Positions 11,915 to 20,543 of a DNA stretch of 64,000 nt are shown one piece after another (the first letter of the stretch is position 1; each line of letters begins with the position of its first letter). The position numbers and the translations under genes were made by a program. The notes under the pieces were generated by a model. The model had not been told where the DNA came from and ran no database searches. It was given only the letters and a program-made list of their open reading frames with translations. The stretch is from JACCZH01 sp963729445 (lineage in GTDB: Bacteria > Chloroflexota > Chloroflexia > Thermomicrobiales > CFX8): NCBI GenBank assembly GCA_963729445.1, contig CAVSNU010000002.1, forward strand, positions 620,001 to 684,000, in the 5' to 3' direction.

Positions 11915-12613
11915 TCACGGCGTCGCCTCATCAAGATACGCATTTGCCCAGAGAGCGGCGGCAGTGCGGTTGCCGGTGGAGGTTTTCTCGAAGATGACCC
12001 GCAGATGGCTGCGCACGGTCGTCATGCTAATGCGCAGCTCCTCGCTGATGTCCCTGTCGGTCAGCCCCCGCGCAACCAGCTCCAACACCTCGCGCTGTCG
12101 GGTCGAGAGCTGCACCCGGCTGTGGTGCTGCACCGGACGCTGTCGCAACGCGTGCAACATCAACGCGGTGACATCGCGTGGGATCGCGACGTCACCGCCG
12201 TCCACCACCTGGAGCACTCGCAACAACGACGCGATCCCCTGGTTGCGGTAGACCAGACCAGACGCCCCGATCACCAACCCTTCGAGCGCCAATGGTTGAT
12301 ACATGGCGTCGTCGACAATGAGCACGACGCGGGCATCAAGGAAATCGCGCTGGATACCCTGCAACAGCTCAAAACCGTTCGTGGAGGCCAGTGCCAGGTC
12401 GACCAGGACGATCGTTGGCTGCGGCTCGTTCATCACCCTTCGGGCGAGACCGGCCCCCGAGGCAACCTGGGTGTCCTCATACCCCGCAGCCATCGCCGCC
12501 GTCGCGATCGCCTCGGCCAGCAGAACGCTACGGTCGACAACCAGCAGCCGAGGCAGCCGTTCAGGTCGGTCCGCAGGGCGCGCGTTGGTTGCTGGCACTG
12601 TCACTGCGTACAC
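11915..12613 (-). CDS. LuxR-type response regulator with degenerate receiver
   Basis: The 232-residue protein has an N-terminal receiver-like domain (about 22-145) and a C-terminal LuxR helix-turn-helix (about 168-228; RQREVLELVARGLTDRDISEEL then TTVRSHL). In the receiver the acidic pair is reduced to VVDRS, the phospho-acceptor Asp may be present (VLVDLAL), and the conserved Lys is absent (GASGLVYRN), so normal phosphotransfer is doubtful. It closely resembles the regulator at 17524-18222, with the same length and nearly the same C-terminus, which points to duplication. It closes the export locus on the same strand and probably controls it; no histidine kinase is adjacent. Confidence 0.85.
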   Translation of the reverse strand: MYAVTVPATNARPADRPERLPRLLVVDRSVLLAEAIATAAMAAGYEDTQVASGAGLARRVMNEPQPTIVLVDLALASTNGFELLQGIQRDFLDARVVLIVDDAMYQPLALEGLVIGASGLVYRNQGIASLLRVLQVVDGGDVAIPRDVTALMLHALRQRPVQHHSRVQLSTRQREVLELVARGLTDRDISEELRISMTTVRSHLRVIFEKTSTGNRTAAALWANAYLDEATP

Positions 12614-12782
12614 CGAACCTGCATTTCGTTACCGTGAAGCATCGTGAAGGTCCACGATCCACTGCTTGTCCCGCCACCGGCGAGCTGGAACGATTGACCC
12701 CCAATAGACCGAAATCCGACCCGCTCGTGGCCCTGCTCCAGGGCCACGCGAAGGCCGACTCCACCCGCTCTACTCGGTCCCC

Positions 12783-14548
12783 TCAGACTCCTCGAGGTTC
12801 GACATCTTCCGGCTCTAGCGCGCCCACCTGCTCGGGGTTCTCGACGGTCTCTTCTTCGTCCTCATCCTCAACCGGTGTGCTCTCGTCTTGCTGGTCGCTT
12901 TCGGTGGTTTCAGGCTGCACGGCCTCAACCTCCTCGACGGATTCGGGCTGCTCGACGTCCTCCACCGGCTCGGGCTGCTCCTGCACCTCCTCCGGCTCCT
13001 CAATGTCGGGCTCCGGTTCCTCGACAACCGGCGTCGCGATCACCTCAAGCGTGTCCGTCCCGGCGAACTCGCAGCCGTCCACCACGCCGCTCACCTCCAG
13101 CGTCACCTCGCCCAGCCGATCCTCCAGCAGATAGATCATTTGCTCCAGTGTCAGCTCGAACTCACCACGGCGCGGATGTTCGGCGTCCGGCTTGGCTTCA
13201 ACCATCCGATCCCCGTACCGGTCCTCGCCGAGTAGCACTCGCACCTCAACCGAGGCCAGATCGTGCGCAGAGCGCGACACGCTACCCGGGAGACGCACGA
13301 GCAGCGCCACGTCTTCCACATCGCCATTGATGTCCAGTATCTGGGGCGTGATACGCACCTCGGCGTCAATCGGGCAGCGCTCGGCCTCCTCCGGCTGCTC
13401 CTCGACAACCTCTGGTGGCGTCTCCTGCACCGGTGGATCTACGACAGGCTCCTCCGGCTCGGGTTCATCCACTGGTGGATCTGGTGCCTCCGGCTCGTCC
13501 GCCGGAGCTTCCTCGTCAATGTCCTCGATCTCCTGCCGCTCCCGACTCGGAGGAATCCTCGACGGCACCCTGATCGTGTCGTTCTCATCGCCAACCTCCG
13601 GCTCGGTCACCGGCTGCTTCACGGGGATGTCGTCCTCTTCAGGGTCGTTCTGGTCCGTTGGCGGATCGGTCTTCGCTGGTACTGGTAACGGTTGCGGTTT
13701 CTCGACCGGTTCGTCGTCCTCATCCGTGGCGGGCACGTCCGCCGGAGGATTGGTCGTCACCGGCCCCTTGTCACCATCGTCCTCGTTGATCGTGTCCGGC
13801 TGGTTCTTCGGCGGATCAATCTGCTCCGGCTCGTCCTCGGGTTCGTCTTGCCCATCCTGCTGCGGGTCATCCAAAGCAGAATCATCCTGCTCCGGATCGC
13901 TAGTGGAATCGTCCTTCTCGACGATCTCTACCTCTTCCTCCGGAAGATCGAGAATTGGCTCAGCATGCTTACCATCGTCAACCTCGTCCACAACCTCCCC
14001 GGAACCATCAGATGCCTGCTGCCCCTGCTGCGATCCGTTGGACGATGACTTGCCAGGATTAATGACCTTGATCTCGTCCGTCCCCGCGAACTCGCAACCG
14101 TTGACGCTGCCGCTCACCTCAAGCGTCACGTCACCGAGCGTGCCGTCCACCACTCTGATCAGATCGTTGCGGGTGAACTTGAACATCCGCTCGTTGCCGT
14201 TGCCCGGGTGCGGCTGGGCATGAGCTTCTTCGTCCCCGTACTGGTTCTCGCCCAGCTTCATCCGCATGGTCATCGAGGCAACATTGCCGATGTCGTACGC
14301 TTCCGGCAAGCCGTGAGGAACCTCACCGTCACAGAGGGACTATCGTTACCGTTCTTGATATTGAGCGTGCGCGGCTGGATGCGCAGATCGACGTCGATGG
14401 GACAGAAGATGGCCGCGGTCGTGACCGTACCGTTGACGGATAGAGACGCGGTCCAGGACGCACTACCGACGGGGACCAGCAGACCTGTTATCAACAGCAG
14501 GCTGCTCATGACAAACAGCGCCCTCATGCAAATGGCTCGTCGTCTCAC
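12783..14548 (-). CDS. Large acidic exported protein with two repeat domains (one frameshift)
   Basis: Corrected for one missing base near 14310, the gene encodes about 588 residues: a signal peptide ending SASW (residues 1-32), a domain of about 120 residues beginning CPIDVDLRIQP, a linker of about 210 residues very rich in Asp, Glu and Pro, a second copy of the domain (CPIDAEVRITP, from about 390), and an acidic tail. Each domain ends with the pattern TLEVSG-NGCEFAGTD. The signal segment ASW-SLSVNGTVTTA matches that of the two CalY-like proteins, so the linked SipW-type peptidase probably processes it. The GTG start at 14548 is chosen because it follows AGGGGCGG and gives the same RRR N-terminus as its neighbours. 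Binding of Ca2+ by the acidic linker is plausible but unproven. Confidence 0.65.
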
Positions 14549-14559
14549 AAACCCGCCCC

Positions 14560-15848
14560 TCAATTGATTACCCAGCTCAAGGCCTGCTTGAAATAGATCC
14601 CTGGTAGGCCGGCCTTGGGAACGTGCAAGATCAGTTCCCCTTCAATCGCTTCGGCTCGGACCGGACTATCGGGTGCGGAGTTGTTGTCGCCTAGCGTGAT
14701 GAAAACCCGCTCGCCGTGTTCCTCAGAGATTTCGATGATGCGATGCAGCACAACCCTGCTTCCTTGTTTGAAACGGATCACATCGCCAATCTCCAGGTCG
14801 TCAACCGCCACGTCACGGGTAATCGCGATGTCACCGGTCTCCATGGTGGGCAGCATGCTTGTTCCGTGAACAATCGCTGGACGGACCCAAAAACACCAGT
14901 GTTGAACCAGAGAACGAGCACCAGCAGGAACGAGGCAGCAAACCAGCTCCAACTGATCCCACCCTGATCCCTGGCCACTTCTTTGTCACCAGATTCGAGA
15001 TTGCCTTCCGACTCCAGGATGGTCAGCCCGAACAAGGGGACCATTACGCCAATCAGGGCCGCCATTGGCCAGATCAGGTCTGGTAGCACAGGTGAGAACC
15101 ACTCGAAACAAGTGAGGATACCGAGATAGGTGATGGATGCGATTGGACCGCCGCGTAGTGCGAGATAAGTTGCAAGAAGATGTATTGCGGCGGCAGGAAG
15201 AAGCAGTTTGCCAAGGTAGGTAAATGCGGTATCAGAGTCGAAGAGGCGGCTATAACCCGCTAGTGGCAGGCTTGTCAGCCAGAACACGAGCCAAGTCACA
15301 CCTATGCTGATGAGTTCGCCCCGATAATGCAGTGCCTTCAGGACATACCAGCGAGCTATCTCGCGTCCGACGAGGATCGCTCCGATGTACCAGAAATTGC
15401 GCAAGATTGATTCCGGGTTGTGTGGATATGGTGAGTTGCCAAGCCCTACGAAGATACCGAGGAGAAAGGCGAGTGCAACCTGAATGAGACCGATAGTGAC
15501 CGCAAGTACGAGCAAGTCAGAGGCCATGGTGAAGATCTGGGTTCGACGCTGCCTCAATACCACTATCGCGACGGCTGCGGGCATCAGCCAAAGCACTGGC
15601 TGAACGACGTACATACCCAACGTACTGGGTACAAGTAGGGACAGATAGCGGACGCCCAGGTAGGATCCCACAACCGTAACAAGAACTAGAAGCCAGCTGA
15701 ATCTCCAAGGCTTGAACCCTGGGCCACTACCATGGCAAAAGTCTCCCAAATCACCTCTCTGTTGAATGTCCGGTACTTGGGAAGGAGAGGACATGCCTTC
15801 CGGGAACGGTATATCCTGAGCAAGGTGTCCGCGTACGATTTCGCTCAT
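14560..15848 (-). CDS. SipW-type signal peptidase fused to a membrane domain (one frameshift)
   Basis: The first 280 or so residues form a polytopic membrane domain with about eight hydrophobic segments; a last membrane segment then leads into an S26 signal peptidase domain. The nucleophile Ser is in GTSMLPTM (about residue 330) and the general base is His in VVLHRII (about 368), the Ser-His form of SipW and ER/archaeal peptidases rather than the Ser-Lys form of LepB; GDNNSAPD is the late conserved box. The two parts are in different frames: a run of five T near 14893, where six would restore LWFNTGVFWVRPAIVHG. Start choice among 15881, 15863 and 15848 is uncertain. It should cut the neighbouring CalY-like proteins. 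Confidence 0.75.
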
Positions 15849-15942
15849 GACTACCGATCCCATACTAGCAACGAATTCCACTTGTAAAGAGTTGGGGTAG
15901 GTTCGGGACAGGCAGGTGCCTATCCCAAACCTTGATGTAATC

Positions 15943-16533
15943 CTATGGATTGGCCAGTTTCAACGTATGCGTCCCAGTAAACTGGAGCGTTGTTCCTGAC
16001 GTTGCGGTATCGAGCACCTTGATGGTCAGGTGATCGGTACCACCTCCCCCTGGTGCCGTTGGCGAGGCGCCGTTCGAGAACTGAATCAAGACATCGTCAC
16101 CCGTATCGTTTGGATCTCCCGCGTCGAGATTCAGGCTTACACCGTTGTAAGAATCCTCACCATTGATACGGTGCTCAACGGTCGTAACTGGTACATCTCC
16201 ATCGTTTTGCCACTTCAGGGAACAATCGGCGATGTACCCGGGATACCCATTCAGGATGATGACATGCATCAGTGTCGAATCACTACCATCGCGATTGGCA
16301 AGGACCTCGGCGGTCGAATAAGGATCCGCGATGTCATTACAGATGATCGCGTTTGACAATGGGACCTCCGTGTTAGTCAACCAACGTGCACTGATTGACG
16401 CCGTTTGCACGGTGGCGTTGACAGTGAGGGTCTTGGGCCACGCGGCGTGGCCCAGACCAAGACTTACCACCGCCATTGTCAGGCTCAACATGAGGAGGCC
16501 AACCGTACTTGATCGTGTGCGGATTCGTCGCAT
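15943..16533 (-). CDS. CalY/TasA-like exported protein 2
   Basis: The 196-residue protein starts MRRIRTRSS, has a hydrophobic signal segment ending GLGHAAW, then TLTVNATVQTA. This is the SipW-dependent type of signal peptide known from TasA and camelysin (CalY), where the peptidase cuts near the Ala-x-Ala before the mature protein. The mature part (about 160 residues) is a predicted beta-sandwich with Cys residues (IICNDI, ADCSL). The start at 16533 is supported by AGGAGG 5 bases upstream; an upstream ATG at 16560 would extend the n-region without a ribosome site. By analogy with TasA it may form surface fibres; this is inference from signal type and locus. Confidence 0.7.
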   Translation of the reverse strand: MRRIRTRSSTVGLLMLSLTMAVVSLGLGHAAWPKTLTVNATVQTASISARWLTNTEVPLSNAIICNDIADPYSTAEVLANRDGSDSTLMHVIILNGYPGYIADCSLKWQNDGDVPVTTVEHRINGEDSYNGVSLNLDAGDPNDTGDDVLIQFSNGASPTAPGGGGTDHLTIKVLDTATSGTTLQFTGTHTLKLANP

Positions 16534-16600
16534 GGCTCCTCCTAAGGAGTCGGCTCGCATGATGTCAAACCGAAACCCTATGCCTGATTAGGCGACGACC

Positions 16601-17149
16601 CTACGGAAGCGCGTAGACAACAGAAATGCCGCCCGTGATGTCCGAAGTGTTTTCAGGCACACCGGCAGCAAAGCTGACGATTGCGGTACAAGTGTGCGAC
16701 CCTCCGACCGCCAGAGCCGTCGGTGCGAGGAAAGCACCGCAGCTTGAGAGGTTCACTGAGATACCGCTGTGTTGAGTGTGCGTAAAGATGCCGCCTGATC
16801 CCGGGGTGAGGTTACTGAGAGTATGGCTCTGAACCTTCATTGGGACTTCGCCGTTGTTAGTGGCAGTCATAGTGATCGTGCAAGAATAGCCCGGGTACGC
16901 ACCAGCGATTGTAAAACCGACGGATGCTTGGGGCAAGGTTCCCGCAGGGGTGCTAGTACAGCTACCGGTACCAAAAGTGTCGAATTCCGATGGGCTAATA
17001 GCCGTCCATTCAACATTGGCATTAGCGGTATCCACAGTGCCAGTTACGCTGATGGTGGAGTTCCACGCCGCATACCCAATCCCGAGGCTGAGCAGCGCGA
17101 CGATGGCGACCATGGTGAAGAGCGAGGAGCGCTTGATTCGACGACGCAT
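16601..17149 (-). CDS. CalY/TasA-like exported protein 1
   Basis: The 182-residue protein begins MRRRIKRSSLF, has a hydrophobic core and the cleavage region GIGYAAW, then TISVTGTVDTA, the hallmark of SipW-dependent exported proteins. The mature domain has four Cys residues (GSCTS, YSCTI, SSCGAF, SHTCTA) that could form two disulfides, and the repeated alternation of polar and hydrophobic residues expected for a beta-sandwich. It is the first structural gene of the locus, with GGGGAAAGG before the ATG. Its sequence is only distantly like the second CalY-like protein outside the signal region. A fibre or matrix role is inferred from TasA/camelysin. Confidence 0.72.
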   Translation of the reverse strand: MRRRIKRSSLFTMVAIVALLSLGIGYAAWNSTISVTGTVDTANANVEWTAISPSEFDTFGTGSCTSTPAGTLPQASVGFTIAGAYPGYSCTITMTATNNGEVPMKVQSHTLSNLTPGSGGIFTHTQHSGISVNLSSCGAFLAPTALAVGGSHTCTAIVSFAAGVPENTSDITGGISVVYALP

Positions 17150-17523
17150 TGTGCGTTTTCCTTTCCCCTGTACCAGGGAACGAGAAATTAACGATTCGTG
17201 GCCGGCTGCCTCGGATATACTCCTCGATTACGGGCAGAGGAATCCGGGCGCACGGCCGGGGTTTGCTGTCTTCTGGGGCCTCGGGCGACTGATCCTCGCC
17301 TGGGGCTCCACGCTTTCCCACCACTTTTCCCGTATAGGCCGCACTCCTCCCGAACGACCGCGTATCCCCAGCGAACCCGCAACCGTTCTATGGATGCCAT
17401 CTTCTCTATTGGTCGTAATATCAGAGTACGCAAAAATTCCCCGTTACGGAATCGTATGGAACAACGATTTCGCGGCGGGGAGCATACCCTCATTAATGAC
17501 AGTGTACGTACATGAGTGGGAAT
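17150..17523 (-). other. Upstream region of the CalY-like genes
   Basis: This 374-bp gap between the regulator gene and the first CalY-like gene is locally AT-richer than its surroundings. It must hold the promoter of the export genes if they are transcribed separately from the regulator. I find no convincing -35/-10 pair, operator or hairpin in it. Confidence 0.4.
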
Positions 17524-18222
17524 CTAGGAGGCGGCCTCGTCGAGGAAGGCGCTGGCCCAGAGGGCGGCAGCGGTGCGGTTTCCGGTCTCGGTCTTCTCGA
17601 AAATCGCCGTCAAGTGGGAACGCACGGTGGTGAGGCCGATATGTAGCGCCTCGCTAATATCCTTGTCGGTGGCGCCCTTGGCCACCATCTTCAGCACCTC
17701 GCGCTGGCGGGCGGAGAGCTGCACGTTGCCGCATGGCCGCGACGGCCTCTGGCGCAGGGTGTTGACCAGCAAGCCGTGCAGCCGCCGGGGAACGGCAGTC
17801 TCGCCCTGACGCACCAGATCGAGCACCCGCAGGAGCGACGCGATGCCCAGATCGCGACAGGCCAGTCCCGCCGCGCCAAACAGCAGCGCATCCACCGCCA
17901 GGTGTGGATCGCAGGCATCATCCATCATCACAAGCACGCGCGCCTGGGGAGAGCCGGTCGCGATAACGTGGAGCAGGTCGTAGTCGTCCTCGCCCGCCAG
18001 CTGCAGATCCACCATGACCAGCGTAAACGGCCGCTGGGACAGCAGCTGCACCGCCGCCACAGAAGAGAGCGCCACCTGTGCTTCGCCATAGCCCGCGCCA
18101 ACCACCGAGTTGGCGATGGTCTCTGCCAGCAGCACGCTACGCTCGATAACGAGCACCCGCTCGCGCGCTTTCGGATGGATTACGGTACGTGAATCGATCG
18201 GAATCGGCGCTCCGGAATGCAT
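17524..18222 (-). CDS. LuxR-type response regulator with degenerate receiver
   Basis: This is the paralogue of the regulator at 11915-12613 and has the same length, 232 residues, if the ATG at 18222 is used; that start has GGGAAGGGTG just upstream, whereas a longer reading to 18318 does not. The receiver-like domain (about 20-140) lacks the Asp pair (LVIERS), keeps one Asp (VMVDLQL) and lacks the conserved Lys (GAAGLACRD). The LuxR DNA-binding domain (RQREVLKMVAKGATDKDISEAL, TTVRSHL) is nearly identical to its partner. It heads the export locus. Both may bind the same operators, giving activation by one and repression or feedback by the other, which is inference. Confidence 0.85.
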   Translation of the reverse strand: MHSGAPIPIDSRTVIHPKARERVLVIERSVLLAETIANSVVGAGYGEAQVALSSVAAVQLLSQRPFTLVMVDLQLAGEDDYDLLHVIATGSPQARVLVMMDDACDPHLAVDALLFGAAGLACRDLGIASLLRVLDLVRQGETAVPRRLHGLLVNTLRQRPSRPCGNVQLSARQREVLKMVAKGATDKDISEALHIGLTTVRSHLTAIFEKTETGNRTAAALWASAFLDEAAS

Positions 18223-18378
18223 GGTCACACCCTTCCCAGCACTTCCCCAATGGATAGTAGGACGATAACACGGAACAACAGTGTTGTTGCACCATTTTTC
18301 CGTCTCACTTTGTCCCACTGTTGGGAGGAAGTCAGGGAATCTTGAACATCCAGGCTATGTGCCCCGCTGACGGAGCTT

Positions 18379-18415
18379 TTACCCCCGACCCCGCGGGGAG
18401 CGGAACCGGGGGTAA
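18379..18415 (-). terminator. Hairpin after the lysine aminotransferase gene
   Basis: On the minus strand TTACCCCCG and CGGGGGTAA flank an inner CCCCGCGGGG palindrome just after the stop codon at 18423, a likely terminator for the aminotransferase. Only a short A/T run follows. Confidence 0.5.
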
Positions 18416-18422
18416 GGACGTT

Positions 18423-19751
18423 CTACACCACCCCGGATCGCACGGAGCTGACCGCCTGGTCTACCTTGTGCAGCACTTCCTCGACGACATCAACCGTGAC
18501 GTCCAGGTAGGGCCGCAGGCGGACGGAGTGGGTGCCACACCCAAGCACCAGCAGGTGGTTCTCAAACGCCGCGCCGAGCACCGCGTCGCGGGTGGCGCCG
18601 TCCGGCAGGTCGAACGCGATCATCAAGCCACGCCCGCGCACATTGCAGATCGCGCCGCCGGCCTCCAGCTCGCGCAAGCCCGCCACGAAGCGCTCGCCCA
18701 TGGCGGTCGCGTTGCTCAGCAGGTCCTCCTTGACGATGGTTTCCACGATCTGCTGGGCCCGCACCATGTCCACCAGGTTCCCGCCCCAGGTGGAGTTGAT
18801 GCGGCTGCTCTCGACAAACGCGTGCCGGTCAACCTCTTCAACCCGCCGGTTGACGGCGATGCCGCCCACCTGCATCTTCTTGGCGAACGCGAAAATGTCC
18901 GGCTCAACACCGAGCTGCTGGAACAGCCACCAGCTGCCGGTCAGCCCCATGCCGGTCTGCACCTCGTCGAAGACGAGCAGGACGTCAAACCGGTCGGCCA
19001 GATCACGGAGTCCGCGCAGGAACTCCGGCCGGAAATGGTTGTCGCCGCCCTCGCCCTGGATCGGCTCCAGCAAGATCGCGGCGACGTCGACGGCGTGCTC
19101 CTCCAGGTAGCGCTCCATCTCGCCCAGCACGCGCTGCTCCTCGGCGGCAAGCGCGGCGGCGGTCGCGTCCGTCACCGGGAAGCGCTGGAGGGGCGCGTCG
19201 AAGCGCGGCCAGTCGAAGCGCGGGAAATACAGGTACTTGCGCGGGTCGGCGGTGTTCGTCACCGAGAGGGTGTAGCCGAGCCGCCCGTGGAAGGCGTTCT
19301 TGAAATGCAGCACCTGCTGGCCGCGCTCGCCCCGCCCGGCGGCCAGGTTCTTGCGCACCTTCCAGTCGAAGGCGACCTTCAGGGCATTCTCGACCGCGGG
19401 TGCGCCACCTTCAATGAAGAACAGGTACGGGTGCGAGGGCGGGATGACATGGGTGGCCAGCGTGTCGACAAACTCGGCGAGGTAGGTTGTGTAAATGTCG
19501 GAGTTGGCGGGCTTGACGCGAGCTGCGCTCAGCAAGCGACGCTCGAAATCCGGTTCGTGCAACGCAGGGTGGTTATAGGAGAGGGCCGAAGAGGCATAAC
19601 CGCTGGCGACATCCAGCCATTTTTCGCCACTCTTGGCGTCCACCAGCCAGGACCCGGTGCTGGCGTCCAGATCGTAGACGATCGGAAATCCGTCCGCCAG
19701 CATCGACCTACCCAGCACCCCGTGAACATCGCCTGCGGAAATCTTCGACAT
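18423..19751 (-). CDS. lat: L-lysine 6-transaminase
   Basis: The 442-residue class III aminotransferase matches lysine epsilon-aminotransferase (EC 2.6.1.36), which transfers the 6-amino group of lysine to 2-oxoglutarate, giving aminoadipate semialdehyde. The motif FFIEGGAPAVENALK, the SGYASSALSYNHP stretch near the N-terminus, EPIQGEGGDNHF and FDEVQTGMG are characteristic; the PLP lysine is in FAKKMQVGG (about residue 290). The enzyme starts one route of lysine catabolism, and in actinomycetes provides beta-lactam precursors; no beta-lactam genes are near. The ATG at 19751 is preceded by AGAGGG; an adjacent GTG is also possible. It stands alone. Confidence 0.88.
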   Translation of the reverse strand: MSKISAGDVHGVLGRSMLADGFPIVYDLDASTGSWLVDAKSGEKWLDVASGYASSALSYNHPALHEPDFERRLLSAARVKPANSDIYTTYLAEFVDTLATHVIPPSHPYLFFIEGGAPAVENALKVAFDWKVRKNLAAGRGERGQQVLHFKNAFHGRLGYTLSVTNTADPRKYLYFPRFDWPRFDAPLQRFPVTDATAAALAAEEQRVLGEMERYLEEHAVDVAAILLEPIQGEGGDNHFRPEFLRGLRDLADRFDVLLVFDEVQTGMGLTGSWWLFQQLGVEPDIFAFAKKMQVGGIAVNRRVEEVDRHAFVESSRINSTWGGNLVDMVRAQQIVETIVKEDLLSNATAMGERFVAGLRELEAGGAICNVRGRGLMIAFDLPDGATRDAVLGAAFENHLLVLGCGTHSVRLRPYLDVTVDVVEEVLHKVDQAVSSVRSGVV

Positions 19752-19895
19752 CACAGCCCTCTACCATCTCTGCTCGTGGCTCCGCGACCTGCCCTGCGCG
19801 CATCGCCACGTCAATACACTCACTTATACCGGTCGTCGGAATGGGACGACCGGCGCTGTTGGAAACACCCTCGGAATGGCGTGTGGGCGGTGCCC

Positions 19896-20441
19896 TCAGG
19901 ATTCAGCCTGACCTATCGACCGGCGCCAGTCTTCCAGCCACTGCGGAAAGGTTTCGTCACCCAGGATACGGTTCAACACCCGCAGCTCCGAGAGTCGCGA
20001 GCTCTGGGCGGCCAGCAGCTCCTCGCGGCTGATGCCGGCCTGGTCAGCCAGCGTGGCGTCGAAATCGAGCAACTCGATCATGCGGTCGCGCCACGCGCGG
20101 ATCTCGTCCGCTTGCAGGGGCTCGGTGCCCGGAGGTTCTGCCGCGCCGGGTGCCCATTGACGGCTGACGAGCGCTCCAAGCGGCGTCATCTCCCAGCGGA
20201 TGCCTGATTCGTCGCGCTGTAATAACCCCTTGTCGGCCAGGTCTTTGAGGTGCTTGAGGATCAGCGCCGTCTCAATTGGATAGCCGGCTACCTGCTGATG
20301 CAGCATGCCGGAGAGCTGAGCCAGCGACACCTCGTCCAGGGTCTGACCGGACTGCGCGAGAGCGATCAGGATCGCGGCGCGGGCCGGCTCTGCGGCAACG
20401 TAACTCGTCGTCTCCATCCAGGAGCCCATACTCCACGACAT
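19896..20441 (-). CDS. Winged-helix domain protein, possible regulator
   Basis: The 181-residue protein has an N-terminal half that reads as a winged helix (about 12-75: ARAAILIALAQSGQTLDEVSLAQLSGML, then LILKHLKDLADKGLLQRDES), the usual ArsR/PadR-like pattern of one helix-turn-helix plus wing. The C-terminal part is helical and acidic, ending QWLEDWRRSIG; I do not recognise it. A ribosome site GGAGG stands before the ATG at 20441. It is divergent from the adenosine deaminase gene with about 100 bp between the starts, so it could regulate that gene, but nothing in the sequence proves it. Confidence 0.55.
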   Translation of the reverse strand: MSWSMGSWMETTSYVAAEPARAAILIALAQSGQTLDEVSLAQLSGMLHQQVAGYPIETALILKHLKDLADKGLLQRDESGIRWEMTPLGALVSRQWAPGAAEPPGTEPLQADEIRAWRDRMIELLDFDATLADQAGISREELLAAQSSRLSELRVLNRILGDETFPQWLEDWRRSIGQAES

Positions 20442-20543
20442 CTCACCCTCCTCACCCCTCACGACAATAGACCCAATCTTACCCATGCCGCACCAATTCG
20501 TCCGATAAGGGTAGGATTCGCGCTGCAACTGGATAGGAGTAGT

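Noticed and set aside
13192..14223. Ser/Gly-rich open frame on the plus strand that looks like a secreted low-complexity protein
   Set aside because: It is the complement of the Asp/Glu/Pro-rich linker gene; GAC and GAG codons give Ser-rich products in the opposite strand. The minus-strand gene has a signal peptide and two repeated domains.
18321..20207. A 628-codon open frame on the plus strand across the aminotransferase
   Set aside because: It lies opposite the lysine aminotransferase, which has all family motifs; the plus-strand protein has no domain pattern and is His/Gln/Gly-rich as expected of a shadow frame in GC-rich DNA.
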